Shown here: one piece after another, positions 29,086 through 37,700 of the stretch
Layout: each line of letters opens with the position of its first letter
Position numbering within the stretch: the stretch's first letter is position 1
NCBI RefSeq assembly: GCF_001610835.1
Contig: NZ_CP011270.1
Span: forward strand, 7,520,001-7,584,000
Direction: 5' to 3'
DNA: 64,000 nt
Source: Planctomyces sp. SH-PL14
GTDB lineage: Bacteria; Planctomycetota; Planctomycetia; Planctomycetales; Planctomycetaceae
Made by a program: the position numbers and the translations under genes
The notes under the pieces: generated by a model
What the model saw: the letters and a program-made list of their open reading frames with translations, nothing else
What the model was told of the DNA's origin: nothing
Database searches by the model: none

Positions 29086-30147
29086 ATGAGCATTTCAGTC
29101 AAGAACGTCACCAAGCGGTTCGGCAACTTCGTCGCCCTCGACAATGTCTCGCTGGAGATCCCCAACGGCGAGCTGACCGCCCTGCTCGGCCCCTCGGGAT
29201 CGGGCAAGACGACCCTGCTGCGGATCATCGCCGGGCTCGAAACCGCCGATGAGGGAGAGATCCGCCACCACGGCGAGGACGTCACCGAGCTGCCGCCGCG
29301 GGAGCGGAACGTCGGGTTCGTGTTCCAGCACTACGCCCTGTTCCGTCACATGACGGTCTTCCAGAACATCGCCTTCGGGATGGAGATCCGGAAGGTCAAG
29401 AAGGACGTCATCAAGGCGTCGGTGCTGGAGCTGCTCCGCCTGGTCCGGCTGGCCGGGATGGAGAACCGCTACCCGAGCCAGCTCTCGGGTGGGCAGCGGC
29501 AGCGGGTCGCGCTCGCCCGGGCCCTCGCGGTGCAGCCCAAGGTTCTCCTTCTCGACGAGCCGTTCGGGGCTCTCGATGCGAAGGTCCGCCAGGAGCTGCG
29601 GCAGTGGCTCCGCCGCCTGCATGACGAGATCCACCTCACGAGCGTCTTCGTGACGCACGACCAGGAGGAGGCGTTCGAAGTCGCCGACCAGGTTGTCGTG
29701 ATGCACGGCGGCCGGATCGAACAGGCGGGCTCGCCGCAGCAGGTCTTCGAACATCCCGCCAACCCGTTCGTCATGGACTTCCTGGGGCAGGTCAACGTGT
29801 TCCACGGCCGCGTCGAAAACGGCCAGGCGGTCATCGGCAGCGGCCTGCATTTCGCGTATCCCGAGTATCAGAACAGCGAGTCGCGGGACGCCAAGGTCTA
29901 TGTCCGGCCCCATGAACTCGACATCGACACGACTCCGTTCGCCCAGCGGAACCTGCGGGCGACGATCATCCACATCAACCCGATGGGATCGATGGCCCGC
30001 GTGCAGCTCCAGGCAGAGGAGTTCGACCTGCCGATCCACGTCGACGTCAGCCACGATCGGACGCGGGAAATGAAGCTCGCCGCCGGAATGGCGGTCTTCG
30101 TCGCCCCCAAGAGCATGCGGGTCTTCCTGCCGGACTATGCGATTTAG
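29086..30147 (+). CDS. cysA: Sulfate ABC transporter ATP-binding protein CysA
   Basis: A 353-residue ATPase. Walker A is GPSGSGKTT (residues of about 38-46), the ABC signature is [15 protein letters not shown], Walker B is [12 protein letters not shown], and the switch histidine lies in FVTHDQEEA. The C-terminal part ([13 protein letters not shown] through [14 protein letters not shown]) is the TOBE-type regulatory domain of sulfate/molybdate importers. It drives sulfate uptake through CysT/CysW. The ATG is preceded by GGAG; an upstream in-frame start is weaker. A 36-base GTTGAGCG hairpin separates it from cysK. Confidence 0.96.
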   Translation: MSISVKNVTKRFGNFVALDNVSLEIPNGELTALLGPSGSGKTTLLRIIAGLETADEGEIRHHGEDVTELPPRERNVGFVFQHYALFRHMTVFQNIAFGMEIRKVKKDVIKASVLELLRLVRLAGMENRYPSQLSGGQRQRVALARALAVQPKVLLLDEPFGALDAKVRQELRQWLRRLHDEIHLTSVFVTHDQEEAFEVADQVVVMHGGRIEQAGSPQQVFEHPANPFVMDFLGQVNVFHGRVENGQAVIGSGLHFAYPEYQNSESRDAKVYVRPHELDIDTTPFAQRNLRATIIHINPMGSMARVQLQAEEFDLPIHVDVSHDRTREMKLAAGMAVFVAPKSMRVFLPDYAI

Positions 30148-30173
30148 GAGGAGTCGAGCGTCAGGAATCGAAG

Positions 30174-30209
30174 GTTGAGCGCTCGGGAGCCGCTTCTCGA
30201 TCGCTCAAC
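30174..30209 (+). repeat. Inverted repeat between cysA and cysK
   Basis: Perfect 8-bp arms, GTTGAGCG and CGCTCAAC, separated by 20 bases, followed by further TTGAGCG-type half sites (CTCAACGCTCAACGC). It may reduce read-through from cysA to cysK or stabilise the upstream message. Confidence 0.45.
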
Positions 30210-30241
30210 ATGCCCCGCCCCTCAACGCTCAACGCACAGCC

Positions 30242-31252
30242 ATGCGTATCCACCACGACAACCTCGGCACCATCGGCCAGACGCCGCTGGTCGCGATCAA
30301 CCGCCTGACGTCGGGACTCGGCGAGACCGCCGCGCGCGTCGCCGCCAAGATTGAAGGGCGGAATCCCGCCTTCAGCGTGAAGTGCCGGATCGGCGCGGCG
30401 ATGATCCTGAACGCGGAGTGTCAGGGATTGCTCCGCCCCGGTTCGCACGTCGTCGAAGCGACGAGCGGCAACACGGGGATTGCCCTGGCATTCGCCTGCG
30501 CGGCCCGCGGCTATCCGCTGACGCTGACGATGCCCGAGACGATGTCGCTCGAACGCCGCGCCATGCTCCGGAGCTTCGGCGCGGAACTGGTCCTGACTCC
30601 CGCCGACGAAGGGATGCGGGGCTCGTTGATTCGCGCGGAGGAGCTTGCGGAGCAGCCGGGGTGGTACATGCCCCGGCAGTTCGAGAACCCGGCCAACCCG
30701 CAGATCCATTTCGAAACGACCGGACCCGAGATCTGGAACGACACCGACGGGACCGTGGACGTCTTCGTCGCCGGCGTCGGGACCGGCGGGACGATCACCG
30801 GCGTCGGTCGGTATCTCAAGCGCGAGCGGCGGAAGAACGTCTACATCATTGCGGTGGAGCCCGCCTCCAGTCCGGTCCTGTCGGGCGGCAATCCGGGGCG
30901 GCACAAGATCCAGGGGATCGGGGCGGGGTTCATCCCCCCGCTGCTCGATCAGTCGGTCATCGACGAGGTCCAGCGTGTCACCGACGACGACGCGATCACA
31001 ATGGCGCGGCGGATCACGCGGGAGGAGGGAATCCCCTGCGGCATCAGCTCCGGCGCCGCCATGGCCGTGGCCCTGCGGGTCGCGGCGCGGCCCGCGTTCG
31101 CCGGGAAGCTGATCGTCACGGTCTTTCCCGATGCTTCCGAACGCTACCTCTCGACCGAGCTGTTCGAAGGGCTCACCTCGCCGGCTCTCGACCGGGACCT
31201 GCTCCCCGCGGCCCCGATTACCTTGCCCCCGTTCGACGTGGGAGACGAATGA
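30242..31252 (+). CDS. cysK: Cysteine synthase A (O-acetylserine sulfhydrylase), SVKCR type
   Basis: A 336-residue PLP enzyme that joins sulfide to O-acetylserine to give cysteine. The PLP lysine lies in [17 protein letters not shown] (lysine about residue 48); the cysteine after it is the same as in Escherichia coli CysK. The substrate loop is [13 protein letters not shown], the phosphate loop [12 protein letters not shown], and the late SSGAA motif completes the active site. It follows cysA and runs into the yezD-like gene with a one-base gap, so those two are coupled. A second cysteine synthase of a different subtype occurs 7 kb downstream. Confidence 0.94.
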   Translation: MRIHHDNLGTIGQTPLVAINRLTSGLGETAARVAAKIEGRNPAFSVKCRIGAAMILNAECQGLLRPGSHVVEATSGNTGIALAFACAARGYPLTLTMPETMSLERRAMLRSFGAELVLTPADEGMRGSLIRAEELAEQPGWYMPRQFENPANPQIHFETTGPEIWNDTDGTVDVFVAGVGTGGTITGVGRYLKRERRKNVYIIAVEPASSPVLSGGNPGRHKIQGIGAGFIPPLLDQSVIDEVQRVTDDDAITMARRITREEGIPCGISSGAAMAVALRVAARPAFAGKLIVTVFPDASERYLSTELFEGLTSPALDRDLLPAAPITLPPFDVGDE

Positions 31253-31253
31253 C

Positions 31254-31517
31254 ATGACCCATCGCGATCCTTCCCCGTCCGCTCACCCGACCGCATCGTC
31301 GCCGCCGTCCCCCTCCGCGGTTCCCTCGTCGTCGCCGCCCTCGGCGCATCGGCGGCTGCGGCCGACGGAGACGGCTGAGCCGCTCAGTCCGGAGATCGAA
31401 CACCTGCTCCTCGAAGCGCTTCGGGGCATCCGCTATGGCCAAGTGCTGCTGATCGTGCAGGACGGAAAGGTTGTTCAGATCGACCGAACGGAGAAGGTCC
31501 GCATCGCCCACCAGTGA
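31254..31517 (+). CDS. YezD family small protein (DUF2292)
   Basis: An 87-residue protein. Residues 1-43 are a proline/serine/alanine-rich tail of no visible fold. Residues of about 44-85 (LSPEIEHLLLEALRGIRYGQVLLIVQDGKVVQIDRTEKVR) are the YezD/DUF2292 core, close to the copy at 11.4 kb. The ATG starts one base after the cysK stop codon, so translation is coupled. YezD proteins have no proven activity, but their repeated location in sulfur assimilation operons suggests an accessory or regulatory role; that is family-level inference. Confidence 0.82.
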   Translation: MTHRDPSPSAHPTASSPPSPSAVPSSSPPSAHRRLRPTETAEPLSPEIEHLLLEALRGIRYGQVLLIVQDGKVVQIDRTEKVRIAHQ

Positions 31518-31704
31518 GTCGATCGTCGGTGACCGTCAATCGAGTCGGGGATTTAAAGCGTTGGGGTTTCATCAGATGCGACGCACCTCTTACAGGAGAG
31601 CCGACTGCCGGACGAAGATTCGCTTCCTTCGCTTTCAATAAATACCTATTCTGTGTACATTCATTTTGCACGAGGCCGAGGCTTTCGAAGTCGGGAGGAC
31701 AGTC
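31518..31704 (+). promoter_or_regulatory. Promoter region of the rhodanese-encapsulin-desulfurase genes
   Basis: A 187-base gap with a distinctly A+T-rich stretch from about 31635 to 31675, containing TATTCT as a possible -10 element and TACCTATTC, a weak (7 of 9) match to the palindrome core TACCTAGTA at the second sulfate-binding gene. It separates the cysK-yezD pair from the rhodanese gene, so the shell and cargo genes probably have their own promoter here. Confidence 0.4.
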
Positions 31705-32259
31705 ATGAGCGTTTCGACGATCTCGCCGGCGGAGGTGGCGGATGCACTCCGCAGTGGCCCGGGGGCGGAGCTGATCGATGTCCGCACGCCGGTCGAGTTT
31801 CGCGGCCTGCACGCGACCCCGGCCCGGAACGTTCCGCTGGACCGGCTGGAGACGATCGCTGACGGGGACCGGACCCGTCGGCTCTATGTGATCTGTCAGT
31901 CGGGGGCGCGGGGAGCGAAAGCCCGCGACGAACTGGCGTCGCGCGGGTTCACGAACGTGATCAATGTCGAAGGAGGAACGCTCGCCTGGGAGAAGGCGGG
32001 GCTTCCGGTTGTCCGCGGCAAGAAGGCGATCTCGCTGGAGCGGCAGGTGCGGATCGCGGCCGGCTCGCTCGTCCTGCTGGGGGTGGTTCTGTCATGGCTC
32101 GTCCATCCGTACTGGATCGGGATCTCGGCCTTTGTCGGAGCGGGTCTGGTCTTCGCCGGGGTGACCGACACCTGCGGCATGGCGCTGATCCTGGCCCGGA
32201 TGCCGTGGAATCAGATCCGCGATGAGTCCTCCTCGGACGCCGCGGCCTGCCGCCTCTAA
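31705..32259 (+). CDS. Rhodanese-domain protein with two C-terminal membrane helices
   Basis: A 184-residue protein. Residues of about 6-103 form one rhodanese domain with the active-site loop CQSGARG, so the sulfur-carrying cysteine is present. After KKAISLERQVRI come two membrane helices (about 121-139 and 141-163) and a cytoplasmic tail, the DUF2892-like arrangement. Rhodaneses carry sulfur as a persulfide; a membrane-bound one next to a desulfurase could hand sulfur to or from the shell. The start follows a strong GGAGG site. It is the first gene of the shell/cargo run, 56 bases before the first encapsulin gene. Confidence 0.88.
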   Translation: MSVSTISPAEVADALRSGPGAELIDVRTPVEFRGLHATPARNVPLDRLETIADGDRTRRLYVICQSGARGAKARDELASRGFTNVINVEGGTLAWEKAGLPVVRGKKAISLERQVRIAAGSLVLLGVVLSWLVHPYWIGISAFVGAGLVFAGVTDTCGMALILARMPWNQIRDESSSDAAACRL

Positions 32260-32315
32260 GAACGCCGCTGTTGCTCAAGCCGCCCTGAACTCGCATTGAA
32301 GAGAGTCCACCGCGA

Positions 32316-33773
32316 ATGTCGGACAATTTGTTGCAGCGTAGCGTCACGACGTCGGTCGCCCGGAACCTGGCGAACACGACGAAGACCGCTCCGAAGATGA
32401 TGTCGATCACCCCGCGGTGGCTCTTAAGCCTGCTGCCGTGGGTGCAGGTCGAAGGGGGGACGTACCGGGTCAACCGGACGAAGGTCGAGCTGACGAAGGC
32501 GCAGCGGATCGAGATCGACGTCTCGCAGGAAGTCGTCACCTTCAACCCGGAGGCGCTGCGGAGCGTTCCGCTGTTCTCGGGGCTCTCGACGGCGATCACG
32601 ACCCGGATGGCGAGCCGCTTCAAGACGGAAGAGGTGTCGCTGGGGAACAAGCTCGTTGTCGAAGGGGAGGACGGGAACAAGTTCTTCATCATCGCCCAGG
32701 GGCAGGTGGAAGTCCTGAGCAAGGGGGTCCACGGGAGCGACCTCCGGCTGGCGCTCCTGACCGACGGCGAATACTTCGGCGAGTCGGACCTCGTGGCGGA
32801 CCGTCCCTCCGATGTGACGGTCCGGACCATCACCCCCTGCATCCTGCTGACGCTCTCGCGGAAGGACCTCGACGCGGCGCTGAAGGAGAGCCCGAACCAG
32901 GCGTCCGAGTTCTCCCGGGCGGTCACGGAGCATGAAGAGCTCCGTTCGACGGTGAACCGGTACGGAGAACGGAACATCGACCTCGTGTCGGGGTTCGCGG
33001 AGAACGTCGAAATCCCGGAGACGTTCGTCGACTACTCGGCGCATCCTCGGGAGTACTCGCTCTCGGCGATCCAGACGGTGGTGCGGGTCCATACGCGGGT
33101 GTCGGACCTGTACAACGGCCCGTACAACCAGCTCGAAGAGCAGATGCGTCTGACGATCGAAGGGATCAAGGAGCGTCAGGAGTGGGAGCTGGTCAACAAC
33201 AAGAAGTTCGGCCTGATCCACTCGGTCGACCCGGCCATGAGAATCAGCACCCGGTACGGGGCTCCGACGCCGGACGATCTGGATGATCTTCTGGCCCTGG
33301 TGTGGAAGAAGCCGGCGTTCTTCCTGGCGCATCCGAAGGCGATCGCGGCGTTCGAGCGGGAGTGCACATGGCGGGGGGTCCCGCCGGTGACGATGAACCT
33401 GTTCGGCACGCCGGTGATCATGTGGCGTGGTGTCCCGCTGGTCCCGTGCGACAAGCTGGAGATGAAGAGCCGTTACCAGTCGAACCAGTGGTTCGGGACG
33501 ACGAGCATTGTCCTCCTGCGGGTGGGCGAAGCGGACCAGGGTGTTGTCGGCCTGCACCAAGCGGGGATCCCGGGTGAGATCATGCCGAGCCTGTCGGCGC
33601 GTCTGATGGGCCTCGACAGCCTGGGAGTCGCGTCGTACCTGCTGACGCTTTACAGCTCGTGCGCGGTGCTGACGGACGATGCACTGGGCGTCCTGGAGAA
33701 CGTCGAGGTCGGTTACTACCACGACTACGAACTCCGCGAGCACCGCGGCTTCGAAAACGGCCTCGGAATCTGA
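32316..33773 (+). CDS. Family 2B encapsulin shell protein, copy 1
   Basis: A 485-residue HK97-fold shell protein similar to SrpI, the Synechococcus Family 2 encapsulin. Residues 1-75 form the N-terminal arm and first strands. Residues of about 80-195 are an inserted cNMP-binding-like domain (VPLFSGLSTAITTRMASRF, FIIAQGQVEVLSKG, DGEYFGESDLVADRPSDVTVRT), which is what defines Family 2B. Residues of about 200-472 complete the shell fold (RYGAPTPDDLDDLLALVWKKPAFFLAHP, FGTPVIMWRGVPLVPCDK). The protein is identical to the next gene product up to residue 472, then ends in LREHRGFENGLGI. Family 2 shells of this kind enclose a cysteine desulfurase, and one is encoded two genes downstream. The shell assembles in the cytoplasm. 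Confidence 0.93.
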   Translation: MSDNLLQRSVTTSVARNLANTTKTAPKMMSITPRWLLSLLPWVQVEGGTYRVNRTKVELTKAQRIEIDVSQEVVTFNPEALRSVPLFSGLSTAITTRMASRFKTEEVSLGNKLVVEGEDGNKFFIIAQGQVEVLSKGVHGSDLRLALLTDGEYFGESDLVADRPSDVTVRTITPCILLTLSRKDLDAALKESPNQASEFSRAVTEHEELRSTVNRYGERNIDLVSGFAENVEIPETFVDYSAHPREYSLSAIQTVVRVHTRVSDLYNGPYNQLEEQMRLTIEGIKERQEWELVNNKKFGLIHSVDPAMRISTRYGAPTPDDLDDLLALVWKKPAFFLAHPKAIAAFERECTWRGVPPVTMNLFGTPVIMWRGVPLVPCDKLEMKSRYQSNQWFGTTSIVLLRVGEADQGVVGLHQAGIPGEIMPSLSARLMGLDSLGVASYLLTLYSSCAVLTDDALGVLENVEVGYYHDYELREHRGFENGLGI

Positions 33774-33797
33774 GCCCGGTTTCACTTTGAAAACACC

Positions 33798-33851
33798 AGC
33801 CCGAAGCGCCAGCGAGGGACTTCTCGCCGCCAAACCGCACTGGGGCTTCGG
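33798..33851 (+). repeat. 22-base dispersed repeat inside a hairpin between the two shell genes
   Basis: The first 22 bases are an exact match to the repeat at 13.2 kb on the opposite strand. The arm CCGAAGC pairs with GCTTCGG 37 bases later. Lying in the 123-base gap between the two shell genes, it could weaken transcription of the second copy or stabilise the first, setting the ratio of the two tails. Confidence 0.6.
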
Positions 33852-33896
33852 ATCGGTCCCCTCCCCCTTCAGTCAACGTCTCCCTCGAGTCTCACC

Positions 33897-35336
33897 ATGT
33901 CGGACAATTTGTTGCAGCGTAGCGTCACGACGTCGGTCGCCCGGAATCTGGCGAACACGACGAAGACCGCTCCGAAGATGATGTCGATCACCCCGCGGTG
34001 GCTCTTGAGCCTGCTGCCGTGGGTGCAGGTCGAAGGGGGGACCTACCGGGTCAACCGGACGAAGGTCGAGCTGACGAAGGCCCAGCGGATCGAGATCGAC
34101 GTCTCGCAGGAAGTCGTCACCTTCAACCCGGAGGCGCTGCGGAGCGTTCCGCTGTTCTCGGGGCTCTCGACGGCGATCACGACCCGGATGGCGAGCCGCT
34201 TCAAGACGGAAGAGGTGTCGCTGGGGAACAAGCTCGTTGTCGAAGGGGAGGACGGGAACAAGTTCTTCATCATCGCCCAGGGGCAGGTGGAAGTCCTGAG
34301 CAAGGGGGTCCACGGGAGCGACCTCCGGCTGGCGCTGCTGACCGACGGCGAATACTTCGGTGAGTCGGACCTCGTGGCGGACCGTCCGTCGGATGTCACG
34401 GTGCGGACCATCACCCCCTGCATCCTGCTGACGCTCTCCCGGAAGGACCTCGACGCGGCGCTGAAGGAGAGCCCGAATCAGGCGTCCGAGTTCTCCCGGG
34501 CCGTCACGGAGCATGAAGAACTGCGTTCGACGGTGAACCGGTACGGGGAGCGGAATATCGACCTCGTGTCGGGGTTCGCGGAGAACGTCGAAATCCCGGA
34601 GACGTTCGTCGACTACTCGGCGCATCCTCGGGAGTACTCGCTCTCGGCGATCCAGACGGTGGTGCGGGTCCATACGCGGGTGTCGGACCTGTACAACGGC
34701 CCGTACAACCAGCTCGAAGAGCAGATGCGTCTGACGATCGAAGGGATCAAGGAGCGTCAGGAGTGGGAGCTGGTCAACAACAAGAAGTTCGGCCTGATCC
34801 ACTCGGTCGACCCGGCCATGAGAATCAGCACCCGGTACGGGGCTCCGACGCCGGACGATCTGGATGATCTTCTGGCCCTGGTGTGGAAGAAGCCGGCGTT
34901 CTTCCTGGCGCATCCGAAGGCGATCGCGGCGTTCGAGCGGGAGTGCACATGGCGGGGGGTCCCGCCGGTGACGATGAACCTGTTCGGCACGCCGGTGATC
35001 ATGTGGCGTGGTGTCCCGCTGGTCCCGTGCGACAAGCTGGAGATGAAGAGCCGTTACCAGTCGAACCAGTGGTTCGGGACGACGAGCATTGTCCTCCTGC
35101 GGGTGGGCGAAGCGGACCAGGGTGTTGTCGGCCTGCACCAAGCGGGGATCCCGGGTGAGATCATGCCGAGCCTGTCGGCGCGTCTGATGGGCCTCGACAG
35201 CCTGGGAGTCGCGTCGTACCTGCTGACGCTTTACAGCTCGTGCGCGGTGCTGACGGACGATGCACTGGGCGTCCTGGAGAACGTCGAGGTCGGTTACTAC
35301 CACGACTACGAGAACAAGCGGCAGAAGGCGAAGTGA
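33897..35336 (+). CDS. Family 2B encapsulin shell protein, copy 2
   Basis: A 479-residue shell protein identical to copy 1 at every residue from 1 to 472, with the shorter basic tail NKRQKAK in place of 13 other residues. The domain layout is as for copy 1. At DNA level the copies differ at about 18 synonymous third positions before base 660 of the gene, and then match exactly for 755 bases, which points to recent gene conversion or duplication plus strong selection. In the cNMP-binding-like domain the FGE motif is kept, but the arginine expected in the phosphate pocket (canonical RxA) is replaced by PSDV, so canonical cyclic-nucleotide binding is doubtful. It is followed by the cargo gene after 58 bases. 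Confidence 0.93.
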   Translation: MSDNLLQRSVTTSVARNLANTTKTAPKMMSITPRWLLSLLPWVQVEGGTYRVNRTKVELTKAQRIEIDVSQEVVTFNPEALRSVPLFSGLSTAITTRMASRFKTEEVSLGNKLVVEGEDGNKFFIIAQGQVEVLSKGVHGSDLRLALLTDGEYFGESDLVADRPSDVTVRTITPCILLTLSRKDLDAALKESPNQASEFSRAVTEHEELRSTVNRYGERNIDLVSGFAENVEIPETFVDYSAHPREYSLSAIQTVVRVHTRVSDLYNGPYNQLEEQMRLTIEGIKERQEWELVNNKKFGLIHSVDPAMRISTRYGAPTPDDLDDLLALVWKKPAFFLAHPKAIAAFERECTWRGVPPVTMNLFGTPVIMWRGVPLVPCDKLEMKSRYQSNQWFGTTSIVLLRVGEADQGVVGLHQAGIPGEIMPSLSARLMGLDSLGVASYLLTLYSSCAVLTDDALGVLENVEVGYYHDYENKRQKAK

Positions 35337-35394
35337 GCCCCCCGACTCCTGATATCCTCGTCTTCCCCGATGGCCTGAGAACCGGCGCAAGCCC

Positions 35395-37056
35395 ATGAAC
35401 GAGATCACCCCGGACCTGGTCGCCCAGATCGCCACCCGGCTCTACAACGCGAACCCGCACTCCGGTCCCGATCCCGCATCGAGCCTGCCGGCGGGCACGC
35501 CGTCGTTCGAAGGCCCTCCCGCGGTCCCGACGGCGCCGTCGCTGCCGCAGGTTGGTCCTCTGCCGGCACAGCCTTCGAGTGTGCAGACCATCTCTTCTCC
35601 GACGAGCTTCCCGTTCTCGCCTTCGGGCCACTCGGGGAGCGCGGCGCCGTGGTCCGGCTTCGGCGGAACTGGGCATTCGGGGTTCTCGCACTCGGGCGCC
35701 GGCCAGCAGGACGGACTGCGGGAGTTCGTGAAGCGGGTCCAGTCGACGGACCATCGCGGGACGAGCGGCCTGTGCAGCGGACCCGATGACAACGGGTTTC
35801 TGCAGCGGCTCCTCTCCCGGACTGCCCCTCCGGGACCGTCTCGCCCGCTGGATGTTGATGCGGTCCGCCGCGACTTCCCGATCCTGAACCAGCGGATCCA
35901 TGGCAAGCCGCTCGTCTGGCTCGACAACGCGGCCACGACGCAGAAGCCCAACAGCGTCATCGACGCGATCTCGCACTTTTACAGGAACGACAACTCAAAC
36001 ATTCATCGCGCCGCCCACTCGCTCGCCGCCCGGGCGACCGACGCCTACGAAGGGGCGCGGGAGAAGGTGCAAAAATTCCTGGGAGCCGCCTCCCCCAAGG
36101 AGATCATCTTCGTCCGCGGGACGACGGAAGGGATCAACCTCGTCGCCCAGACGTACGGCCGCAAGTTCCTCCAGCCGGGGGACGAGATCGTCCTTTCGAC
36201 GCTGGAGCACCACGCCAACATCGTCCCCTGGCAGGCGGTCGCGCGGGAGAAGGGGGCGGTCCTCCGCGTTATCCCGGTCAACGATCGGGGCGAAATCAAG
36301 ATGGAGGAGTACCAGGCGCTCCTCGGACCGCGAACCAAGATCGTCACGCTCTCCCACGCCTCGAACAGCCTCGGAACGATCCTCCCGATCGCCGAGATGA
36401 TCCCGCTCGCGAAGCGTTACGGGGCCCGGGTCCTGATCGACGGCGCCCAGACGGTCTCGCACATCCCGGTCAACGTCCAGCAGCTCGACTGCGACTTCTT
36501 CGTCTTCTCCGGCCACAAGATCTTCGGTCCCACCGGCATCGGGGCGGTCTACGCCAAGCCGGAGGTCCAGGAACTCATGCCCCCCTGGCAGGGTGGGGGG
36601 AACATGATCCGCAACGTGACGTTCGAGGAGACGACCTTCTCCGACCCGCCAGCCAAGTTCGAAGCCGGGACGCCGAACATCGCCGACGCCGTGGGGTTGG
36701 GAGCGGCCCTCGACTACGTCTCCCGTCTCGGGCTGCCGAACATCGCCAAGTACGAGCACGAGCTCCTTGAATACGGGACGCACAAGCTCTCGGAGATCGA
36801 CGGGCTGCGGCTCGTCGGCACCGCCCGGGAGAAGGTGGGAGTCCTCTCCTTCGTCCTGGCGAACCGCCGCGTCGAGGAGGTCGGGCGAGCCCTCGATCTC
36901 GAAGGGATTGCGGTCCGGGCGGGACACCATTGCTCGCAGCCGTCGCTCCGGCGGTTCGGCCTGGAAGCGACCGTCCGGCCGTCGCTCGCGTTCTACAACA
37001 CCAGGGCGGAGATCGACCACCTGGCCGATGCCATCCGCCGGATCCGGTTCCGCTGA
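35395..37056 (+). CDS. SufS-type cysteine desulfurase with N-terminal encapsulation extension
   Basis: A 553-residue PLP enzyme that removes sulfur from cysteine as a persulfide, leaving alanine. Residues of about 151-553 are the group II (SufS/CsdA) desulfurase, with RRDFPILNQRIHGKPLVWLDNAATT, the PLP lysine K375 in FSGHKIFGPTGIG, and the catalytic cysteine C513 in AGHHCSQPSLRRFG. Residues 1-150 are extra compared with ordinary SufS (about 405 residues) and are low-complexity, rich in G, S and P, with short helical segments at about 1-18, 107-119 and 134-142. In Family 2 systems such a disordered N-terminal domain loads the desulfurase into the shell, so this is the expected cargo. No scaffold proteins SufBCD are encoded nearby. 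Confidence 0.93.
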   Translation: MNEITPDLVAQIATRLYNANPHSGPDPASSLPAGTPSFEGPPAVPTAPSLPQVGPLPAQPSSVQTISSPTSFPFSPSGHSGSAAPWSGFGGTGHSGFSHSGAGQQDGLREFVKRVQSTDHRGTSGLCSGPDDNGFLQRLLSRTAPPGPSRPLDVDAVRRDFPILNQRIHGKPLVWLDNAATTQKPNSVIDAISHFYRNDNSNIHRAAHSLAARATDAYEGAREKVQKFLGAASPKEIIFVRGTTEGINLVAQTYGRKFLQPGDEIVLSTLEHHANIVPWQAVAREKGAVLRVIPVNDRGEIKMEEYQALLGPRTKIVTLSHASNSLGTILPIAEMIPLAKRYGARVLIDGAQTVSHIPVNVQQLDCDFFVFSGHKIFGPTGIGAVYAKPEVQELMPPWQGGGNMIRNVTFEETTFSDPPAKFEAGTPNIADAVGLGAALDYVSRLGLPNIAKYEHELLEYGTHKLSEIDGLRLVGTAREKVGVLSFVLANRRVEEVGRALDLEGIAVRAGHHCSQPSLRRFGLEATVRPSLAFYNTRAEIDHLADAIRRIRFR

Positions 37057-37181
37057 CCCTCGTTCTTGGCACTCGCACAAGGAGTCCGCCCCGTGCCGAC
37101 CGCCAGCTTACTTCCGGAATCGTCCGAAGCCATCCGGGCACTGCGCGAGGCGTGTTGTCGGACTCCGATGCGGGTTAACCA

Positions 37182-37646
37182 GTGAAACTCTCCCGGCGGG
37201 CCGACTACGCGCTCCGTGTTCTGGTCGCCCTCACGGAGCGGTACGGCCAGGGACCGACATCGATGTCGCTCCTGGCCCGGGAGAACGACGTCCCGCGCAA
37301 GTTCCTCGAGCAGATCATGGCGGACATGCGGCACCAGGGATGGGTCGAGAGCACCCCCGGCCGCCACGGCGGCTTCGTCCTCGCCCAGGCGCCGGAGAAG
37401 CTCACGATGGGGCAGGTCGTCCGCCACTTCGACGGCGCCGTCGAGCCGGTCGGCTGTCTCTCGGTGACGAACCACCAGCCCTGTTCCCAGGCCCGGCTCT
37501 GCCGGTTCCGGCGGATCCTCCTCGAGATTCGAAACTTCATCAATCAGCACCTCGACAACGCCACGCTCGCCGACATCGTCACCCGCGAGCCCGTTCAAGA
37601 CACCGAAGTGTTCTCGCTCGAACTGTGTGCCGGCGACGGCATCTAG
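37182..37646 (+). CDS. Rrf2 family transcription regulator with candidate Fe-S ligands
   Basis: A 154-residue winged-helix regulator starting at GTG with the conserved MKLSRRADYALRVLVAL. The recognition region is VPRKFLEQIMADMRHQGWVESTPGRHGGF. Three cysteines, C92, C101 and C107, are spaced CX8CX5C at the place where IscR and NsrR have their cluster ligands (CX5CX5C), so iron-sulfur binding is plausible but not certain. IscR, CymR and related Rrf2 proteins regulate Fe-S assembly or cysteine metabolism. Position between the desulfurase and a cysteine synthase gene points to control of this block. A binding site is proposed in the sulfate-binding promoters. Confidence 0.88.
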   Translation: MKLSRRADYALRVLVALTERYGQGPTSMSLLARENDVPRKFLEQIMADMRHQGWVESTPGRHGGFVLAQAPEKLTMGQVVRHFDGAVEPVGCLSVTNHQPCSQARLCRFRRILLEIRNFINQHLDNATLADIVTREPVQDTEVFSLELCAGDGI

Positions 37647-37700
37647 CACTGAGTGGTCAGTCGTCAGTTTTCAGTCTTCAGCCCGGACAGGATTTCTTTC

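Noticed and set aside
33873-35435. 520-codon minus-strand frame across the second shell gene
   Set aside because: It is the antisense reading of an unmistakable encapsulin gene; the same shadow occurs under the first copy.
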